Source: Lepisosteus oculatus
Lineage: Eukaryota > Chordata > Actinopteri > Semionotiformes > Lepisosteidae
DNA length: 64,000 bases
Assembly: GCF_040954835.1 (NCBI RefSeq)
Contig: NC_090723.1
Coordinates: forward strand, 9,558,001-9,622,000
Direction: 5' to 3'
The notes below the pieces were generated by a model. It was not told where the DNA came from, did not search any database, and saw only the letters and a program-made list of their open reading frames with translations. Positions 56,480 through 64,000 of the stretch are shown one piece after another. Each line of letters begins with the position of its first letter. The first letter of the stretch is position 1. The translations under genes were made by a program, and so were the position numbers.

Positions 56480-57930
56480 ATTTGGAGGGGATGGGATATT
56501 TATGCTTTGCCTTCTCCCTCTCGGAGTTAGTAAAGGAACGGGCCACTGGTTGCACTGCATTTATTTTTGGTGTTTCTAAGAAATGGGACCTGGTTTCCCC
56601 CCAAATCGCCGTGAGATTCAGCTCTTTTGGTAGGAATCTTACACGTGTAACAGTGTGTTATAGAACAAGTAGAGGATAATTCCGCCCTTAAAAATGCAGT
56701 GTTTCGGGTGTGTCCTGTCAGGAGTCAGGCAACAGGATTAGGATATAGAGTGAAATCTGTACATGTCAAGTCTAGGCAAGTAAAAGCTCTTGGTAACACT
56801 TCATCTGGAATATGCTTATGTGTAAATAAAATGAAGACTGATAAAGCACATACTGCAGGTTTGCAAAGAGACTGTTCCACCCATCTAATGTTATTTGTTG
56901 GTAGCTAATTAAACTGAGGACCAAAGTCCAGCCATTTCTCAAAATAAAACAATGGGGCGTGCAGCTTGTTTCCTGCTTCTGCCACCCTTCATGTACAGAA
57001 GCCTCCTTATAAGTCGTCCAAGAGGGACTGCTTCAGGACCAGCAGTGAGAAAAGGACCCGAGGCCACAAGTGACAAAATGAAGGCAGTAGTGAATTGAGG
57101 ATTGAAAACGGGAAGCCTGTCCTGTGTTAACAGGAAATAGTATAAATGATTCAGCAAATGGGGAAGGAGACATCCTGCTTTATTGATGCCATGCAGCCTT
57201 TCATCTCTTATTTTATGGATGGGTTTTTTTCCAGCATGAAAACTTTACACCTAAACTCAACAATCTGCACCTGATCGCGAGTTTCCGGAAAACCCTCGCG
57301 ATTCCTGCGCAGAGCTCAGCAGTACCTAGTTCTTCCACCAGGTGGCAGGCGCCTACCGAAGTGGGGTCGAAGTGCTTCAGGCGCTTCTACCAGGTTATTG
57401 ACCTGTTGACGTTTCTCATTGATCACTGTTGTTCATCTCTTCGAAAGACAAAGTCGAAGAACGCAGCCTGGTACATAAGTACCTTTTTAGTCGCAATAAT
57501 CCCTCGAATTAATTAGAGAGACCGCGGTAGAGCCTCCTTGCTTTTGAAAGCACATCAACACGAGATTTCGAAGTCAGTACCCTGGGGGTTTGAAACTGGG
57601 CTCAGGTAAAATGACTACACCTTACTAACTGGAAAATGAAATCAACTTCATGCGAGAGATGTTTTTAAAAGATGAAATATGTTTCGGCAGCACAGCTGGG
57701 CAACTTGTTCTAGACTCACACAACTCTTTGTGTAAATTATATAACCAGCTGTAGGGGTTCTGTCGCGTAGTTTATTTTTTTTGTCATTTAGTTCGTGTTG
57801 CACTGCTGACTTTGAAGTACTCCACGTGGTGAACTAGTCAACGGTTTAAAAAAAAACCCCTATCATTTACTGCAAATCCGAAATAATTTAATACCCGACG
57901 GACAATCTGTAGTAGCAAACACTGCTTCAG
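56480..57930. other. intergenic, nothing recognised
   Basis: Between the msl1 distal poly(A) site and the casc3 promoter. AT-rich unique-looking sequence without a supportable gene. Confidence 0.55.
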
Positions 57931-57934
57931 TAAG

Positions 57935-58098
57935 TATTGCCTACACTTCCCATAAAGAGCTTTCGCGAGTCATGGCCGTGAGGGTTCATGGGAATTGTAG
58001 TGTTCCCGATGGCTTCGTTGCGCCTCCTCACGTGTGCTTGGCCTACGTTTCCCATAAGCCCTCGGGAGGCGCAAGTTTTCCCCTGTTCATTTCCCAAG
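57935..58098 (+). promoter_or_regulatory. casc3: casc3 promoter with three ZNF143/THAP11-type motifs
   Basis: Three variants of the ACTACAnnTCCCA motif lie within 120 bp: CTACACTTCCCATAA (57941-57955, +), ACTACAATTCCCATG (57987-58001, minus strand) and CTACGTTTCCCATAA (58043-58057, +). Such motifs, often repeated, mark ZNF143/THAP11-bound promoters of housekeeping genes. There is no TATA box, as expected for casc3. Confidence 0.65.
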
Positions 58099-61000
58099 AT
58101 GGCGGACAGGCGGCGGCGGCGGAAGCGCGCGTCCCAGGACACCGAGGAAGAGGACGAGTCCGGTTCTGGCACCGAGAGCGGGAATTCGGGTCCAGCTGGA
58201 GGAAAGCCCCGGGCGAGGGCTCCCGAACCTGCGGTGCTGCCCAGCGTCCGGGTGCGGAAGAAGAGTGAGGACGAGTCGGAGTGTGTGAGTCTCTCGTCGC
58301 CGAACCCCCACCCCCCCCAACGCTTCTCGGCTTTGAGCTGGGGAGTTAAAAATGGGCTTCATCTGCTCGGCTCCTCTCAGGCCGCACGGCCTCGGGCTAG
58401 CGCTGCAGCAGCGCCCAGGAGGGAGGCCGTGGAGCCGCGGGTCCCTGCGGGGAGCCGGGCGGTCGGTGCGGGTTACACCGGGGCCGGGCGTTGAGCCCCA
58501 CGGTCCGGCAGCTCCATACCGCTTGAGCAGCGGACGGTAGCCCCTGCCGACTGGAGGAAGCTACCAGCTGGATGCTGAGAGCAGATCGGAACCTCTCCCT
58601 TGTTGGTGGTCTGGGCTGGTGTGGGGAAAGGCAGGGGCGTGAATTCACCGTCCACTCGGTGCCCACGGACACGCGTCCTCTCCGCCCGGCCGCCCCGGAG
58701 CGCTTGTGGGGTTTGTACTCCAAGGGGTAGTGATGGGCTGTCTGGAGCAGATCGGATCCTCTGGAGCACAGAGCTCAAGGCCTGTGAATTTACAATCGCT
58801 TGACCAGGATTGTTTTATTTTCAGTTTCTTTTTGCCTATGGCACCCAGTTTCGTGAGCACGGGAGGTGCCGATGGGCTCCTCTATGTGAGCGGGGTCCTC
58901 AGAGCTGCTCTGCTGGGTGCCTAGTCTCCATACCTGAGCCACACGGGGCCAGAGCCCTTCTCTTCCCCCCAGTCTCCCTGGGCAGGAGAGAGCACGGGAT
59001 CCCCCCACCGCCGACAGGACGCCAGTCCAGGGCAGGGGTCACCCCCAGCAGTGCTGCTCCCCACTTCACCAGCTGCTGGGGTACGACACCCCGCTCGGAG
59101 TACAACAGCAGCGTCTGCAGTGGAGACTCGAATCCCCAGGAGCTCAGACTGCTGCCCTCCGTGTCACACCTCCTGTGTCACAGCTGGCCGATGGCGGGGT
59201 CTCAAACGCAGTGGCCTGTTGACATCTGAAAACAGCGGGGTTGTGCAGAGACCTGCGCTTTATACACTGGTACCCCAAGTGCTCTTGGGTTCGTAAGTCT
59301 CTTAGCTTGACTCACAGAATCTTAAGACCCAAGAAATGCTTGATTCGTGAAAACATTTAACGCTAACGTTAAGCTGCTCTTAAGTCAGTGTTGAGATTCC
59401 AGAGTCCCTGACAGCCTGCAGGAGAGAGAGTTTTGGGGTCCAGGGGTGGGGATCACTAGCGGTGCTTTATTTCCACACCCTGCTAACGCACAGCAGCTCA
59501 GACGGGTTCTCGCCCCCCCCCCAGATCGAGCTTTAACAGCCGACGGTCGGGTTCTGCTGTGGCCCCTTTGCCCTCCTCCCTGCGTCCGAGCCTTCTGGCC
59601 CAGGAAACGTCTCCCCGGCACCAAGCTGGGGCTGCGGGAAAGAAACGCTAACCCATCGAGACCCTGTGGGCGGCGAGGTGGCTTGTGGCGTGCGAGTTAC
59701 TGGCGTTGCTGGCGGCGTGTGTGATGTCCTGCGCCCCAGCAGAGATTTGAGAGTTGGGGAGCCCCAGTGAATCATCAAGTCTCCGAGTGTGTATGGTGCG
59801 ATGCAAGTTGGGGGTCTTTCACCCCCCTTTTTTGCCGTCTGTTTCCATGAGTGGAATGTGCTGTGATGCCCCGGGTGTATATTGGGGGGCGGGGTCCGAC
59901 CTGTTTCCCACATGTGCTGTCTGAGGTTGAGAGACGTGTTCTTCTAGGGCAAACCTTTCCCTAAAAATCCTAGGAAGCCTTTCTTTAGTTTCTTTCCTGG
60001 GAACGGTGGGCAGCTCCTGTACAGACTTCCTGGAAAATGGCGCTACTGGTGCTGTAGGCAGGGGCTACAGTCTGTGTGTCTGCTCAGCATGGTCGTTGCC
60101 TGAGCTCACACGTGTCCTGAATCTGTCACTATCAAGCTCTCACTGAGGGAGGAATGTGAAACTGAGGGAGGAATGTGAAACTGCTGTGCTTGAGTAACGT
60201 AAACAGCCTTTTCTGTTTCTAGTAGAATATTTTATCTTAAACAATACTGCCTTTCTGAAAATCTGGTAGAATAAATATTCAACAAACTTACCTGAAGAGA
60301 AATCATGAATATAGAGTGTTTTAAGCACACTAGTGCTATAGGAACAAATGGAACTGTGTTTTTTTTTTTAAGCTCATGTGCTTGACTCACAGTGATTTAC
60401 GAAGTGTGTATCAAGAAAGAACAAGTAAAAATCATGAACACGTTTTTGAAATTCTTTTTGAAATAAGTCTGCTTTCTAGGGATCCTGGAAAATGTAGGAA
60501 GTGGTAACTCATTCCAAGGCATGGCATGGGTGTTGGAAAAGGAATTGTAGAATGTACACTGGGAAGGAAAATCCCTTCAGCTTTCTAATGGGGTTTATAT
60601 GAACTGAATATCCAAGGATAATGTTTACTACAGGACTCCACTGTTGGATGGCCTAGTGTCCTTTTTTGTTCCAACCTGAGTAGTTAACCTTTCTTTTGGG
60701 TTTTTTCCTCAAACTATTGACTTCATTAAAAGATAGTTATTTATTAAACACGCCAGAGTCTGGGTTAGAAGTGTCACAATTATGAAATCAAATATTGGAC
60801 CAGGTCTGTAACTGTGAGAAAATGAGCTGGGGTTCCCTTGCTAGAAAACTGTTAATTGCGGTTTAGCACTTACATTGCACTGCTGCTCTTATTATTACAT
60901 CATTGAAAATAACGTGAGTCGGTTTTCTTGCGATAAGGTTTCCAACTAACACTTGTTTTTCTTCTCTCATCGTAATGCAGGAAAGCGAAGATGGAATAGG

Positions 61001-63711
61001 CGATGGTAAGCTGGTTTAAATTTCCTTTGTGACTCATTTTTAAATTGCGGTAAATGTCATTACTCTGGCTTCTTGCGAATGTGGCCCATTCGGTGTGTTG
61101 TGCAGTTAGTCAGCAGTCTCTGACCCTGCTTTTGCAGGTCTCCAGGCAAAGATCAGGTTAACTGAAGACAGGGGTTGATATATGCCTGCAAACTGGAGTA
61201 GGACTCTTATTAGGACTTCGGAAGAAATATGGACGGGGATGTGTTGAGGACAGTTAAGCTCTGGACAGGCCTTTAGCTCATATTGTTTATCGTCTAGTAC
61301 AGTTTCTTGTGCTGTCCTGGGTTGGAGGCCTTACCTTTCAGTTAATATCTAGAGTCTAACATCTTGTGTACAACTGTAATTGTTCTTACTGGGGTTGTCA
61401 CATGGGTGGGGCACTGTGTGTCATGAATGACTGCAGGGACCCCAGGCCCAGCCCTGAATGACATCGGTTCAGCAGCTTGTCCAGCTCTCTCTGATCATCA
61501 TTTGTTAAATAGAGGGAAAGAGTTGCTGTTAAAGGCCTTGTCCATCCTTCAGGTGACTTAGTGAGACCATGACAAGACAGCCTGCTGCTTGCAGTCTTCC
61601 AGGTCTTATTTTATGCTGGGTTAGCAAATTGTATACTGAATGTTCTTGTTTTGTCCTCAGCAATCCTGTCAGATTATGAAAGTGCGGACCCAGAAGAGAA
61701 CTGCTCACACTCTGAGGTTTGTTTCCTTCTGAGTTCTTTCAGATGCCTTTCTTCCTTTAGGAGAAAAACCATGCCCTTAAAGGAGCTTGGGATCCTTCAA
61801 GCTTTCAGAGGAGTGCAAGGAAAAGTAACTCCTCCTCACACGATTTGGCCTGGCCACGTGCCTTGAGGTTTCTGAGAAAAACTCGGATGTTTGTAACTGA
61901 AATTATAGCGTAGCTATGTCTGTAAATTGTAGGGGCTGTACATCCAGTGCCTACATGTCATTAAGAGCAGTCTTTTGTTTTAATGAAGTTTAGCCTCAGT
62001 CTCTGCTGACCTGTCATGTGTGTGGGTGTAATGTTCTCCTGTTTTACAACCTGTGCTGTTGTGATTGCATGTCAGTCACTCCACATGGCACAATATAGAC
62101 TTGTTTATCATATTAATTAAGGGTTTCCACAAAGCACTGTAGGTATTTTCAGACTTTTCAGATAACACAGGGCCGAAACTCGACAAGCGTTTTCTGAATT
62201 GCTCCCCTTACCACCCCAGGCAGCGTCAGGCATGTGACGTGGTATCTTTGTTTTCCCAGCTATGGACTCCCAACTGTACAGAACGAAGAAACAAGCACCA
62301 ACATACGTGCAAATGTTCCGATAAAGAAATTAAATTTACCGTATTAAAGTGCAAAGCCCTGGGACTGGCGCCCATGGGGTTTGGGGTGTTTACTCCAGCA
62401 CTGCGCAGTGTGTTCAGGTGTCCGGGGTTTGTGTTGTATGGCTTGTGGTTGTCAGGAGTGTCCTAGCTAATTGTGAGTGTTTGAGGAGATGAGGAAGAAA
62501 CGCTTTTGTGTTCTGTCTCCCCCATCTTCTCTCCCCACCCAGTGTGAGGAGGAGGAAGAGGCAGCAGGGTTCAGTGAAGAAGAGGGCTCCAAGCCCCCTG
62601 CCGAGCCCAAACCGTCAGAGGATGAGCAGGCTGGAGAGGAGGAGGAGGAGGAAGGAGGAGGGAGCAAAGAGGTGAAGTCAGAGGAGAAGGGGAACCTGGC
62701 TGGGGAGAGGCAGAGTGGGGATGGGCAGGTACTGTAGCTCTGTTGATCATCACTTTTATTTTCACCATTGCAGGGAAGCAGAAGTGTCCTACGTGTCTGA
62801 AACCAACAGTAATTTTGTTTTTATTGTACTTTTTTGTGTTGTATTTTAAACCCTTTGCTGGCATTCTGAAAAAAACAGTGCACACAAACTGCTCGTGTCC
62901 GTGTGCTTCTGAAATCCCCCCATTCCAGTCTTGGGAACAGGTGTCCTGTAATTAGAAGGATTGCACTCCCATTTAGTCTGCACGCGTGGTGTGGGGCCGC
63001 CGGCAGCCTGTTACATGTGCTTCTCTGTGCTGCGAGCTCTCGAATGCCCGGAGTGACCCCGTCTCCTCCTCTTCCTCCTTCCCTCTGTGCCAACTCCCCG
63101 CCTGTCCCGGCAGGAGAGCACGGACACCCTGGAGAACAAGTCCTCCGCCAAGCCCGGGAAGAAGCTGGACGATGATGAGGACCGCAAGAACCCCGCTTAC
63201 ATCCCGCGCAAGGGGCTGTTCTTCGAGCACGACGTCCGCGGGCAGGCCCAGGAGGACGACATCCGGTGAGGAGGAGCAGGGCCGCCGCCAAGGGGCTGCT
63301 GAGTGGTGGGGCGCGCTGTCGGCACCTCGACTCCAACCCTTTTTAAAGTCCGTCTCCTTCTGTCCCAAAGCCGCATCTTGCTCCTCAGGACTTTGTGAAG
63401 GAGCTCGGGTCTTTTCCCCTGCTTCTCTGTGTGCTGCTCTCTCTGAATCATCTCTTCCTGCTGGGGTCGCTTGGCGTCGTGACTCGGCGTTTCCCCTCCC
63501 TCTCACCTCTGTCCTGTTGTCCCCCACCCTGCAGGCCGAAGGGGCGTCACAGGAAGCTGTGGAAGGACGAGGGACGCTGGGAACACGACAAGTTCCGCGA
63601 GGACGAGCAGGCGCCGAAGTCCCGGGAGGAGCTGATCGCGCTGTACGGTTACGACATCCGCAACGCCAACGGGCCGGCGGACGGCCGGTCGAGCCGCTCG
63701 CGCAAGCCCAG
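58099..63711 (+). CDS. casc3: CASC3 (MLN51/Barentsz), exon junction complex core factor, 5' part
   Basis: CASC3 joins eIF4A3-MAGOH-Y14 on spliced mRNA and supports nonsense-mediated decay and mRNA localisation. Exons seen are 58099-58284, 60981-61005, 61661-61716, 62543-62728, 63114-63265 and 63535-63711. All have AG/GT borders in phase, encoding about 260 residues before the donor AG|gtacag at 63712. The start is MADRRRRRKRASQDTEEEDE (human MADRRRQRASQDTEDEE). An acidic stretch follows: ESEDGIGD, AILSDYESADPEE and a Glu-rich exon. Then comes the SELOR/Btz domain that wraps around eIF4A3 (about residues 160-250): DRKNPAYIPRKGLFFEHDVR, RKLWKDEGRWEHDKFREDEQ, APKSREELIALYGYDIR. The rest of the gene is downstream of the window. 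Confidence 0.97.
58285..60980 (+). other. casc3: casc3 intron 1
   Basis: A 2.7-kb intron. About 58920-59165 looks like a decayed minus-strand SINE ('ccgacaggacgccagtccag', and a B-box-like element gattcgagtctcc on the reverse strand). A small direct duplication of 'actgagggaggaatgtgaa' lies at 60143-60180. Otherwise nothing recognised. Confidence 0.5.
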
Positions 63712-64000
63712 GTACAGCCGTCGCGGGCCGGGGTTCGGGGATGGGCTCAGGGGGGTCTTTTTGGGTTATTTATATCATCTCGTTCTTGTATGAACGGACA
63801 AAGGTATGCTGAGCGCTGGGCCCGTATGAAGGTAATCGGAAATAATAACAAAAAAGTTGCCAGTCATCTCAAAACCTCCATTATTCCAAATATAAATGAG
63901 CGTGAAGTCTGTTTTTATCGCTCTTTTGCATTTTGACACAAGGTATAGTGCTGGGGAGAAAGGGTGAAGAAACAAATCACGAACTTCCAAAACCATCACG

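Overview
The window is nuclear DNA from a ray-finned fish. Five protein genes can be read by joining spliced exons with standard donor and acceptor sites: the 3' end of igf2bp1 (+), a complete zwint-like kinetochore gene (+), complete nr1d1 / Rev-erb-alpha (-), complete msl1 (+), and the 5' half of casc3 (+). The fish assignment rests on the repeat content: 5S-rRNA-headed SINE3 elements, tRNA-headed SINEs with a 'gtggagtttg' body, LINE tails ending in 'gatcaataaagtatc', and degraded hAT DNA. The species cannot be named from this window; long introns and many repeats would fit a gar, bowfin, sturgeon or a teleost.

Layout. 1-1306 holds the last three coding exons of igf2bp1, followed by about 8 kb of AT-rich 3'UTR carrying let-7 seed matches, Pumilio-type sites and a 28-bp minisatellite. 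9.9-11.3 kb is a SINE cluster. 11.5-18.5 kb is the zwint-like gene: a CpG-rich promoter with CCAAT boxes and a CHR element, a large repeat-filled intron 1, then ten further candidate exons. 18.5-22.2 kb is intergenic with old repeats. 22.2-32.5 kb is nr1d1, convergent with zwint; the introns around its DNA-binding-domain exons are packed with minisatellites, and intron 1 holds CpG-rich DNA with E-boxes, a CRE and a D-box. 33-43.4 kb contains no gene that I can see, only repeats and some CpG-rich patches. 43.5-56.5 kb is msl1 with untranslated 5' exons and probably a 4-kb 3'UTR. 57.9 kb to the end is casc3, starting at a promoter with three ZNF143/THAP11-type motifs and leaving the window after its sixth coding exon.

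The genes do not form a pathway. They encode an mRNA-binding oncofetal protein, a kinetochore protein, a circadian haem-binding repressor, a dosage-compensation / H4K16 acetylation scaffold and an exon-junction-complex core factor. nr1d1-msl1-casc3 is the conserved order known from human 17q21. The zwint-like gene beside nr1d1, with igf2bp1 next to it, differs from the human arrangement. The most interesting leads are a repeat family whose copies together recover a hammerhead-ribozyme-like core, the long C-terminal extension and in-frame stop of the zwint-like gene, and three unrelated minisatellites filling three consecutive nr1d1 introns.
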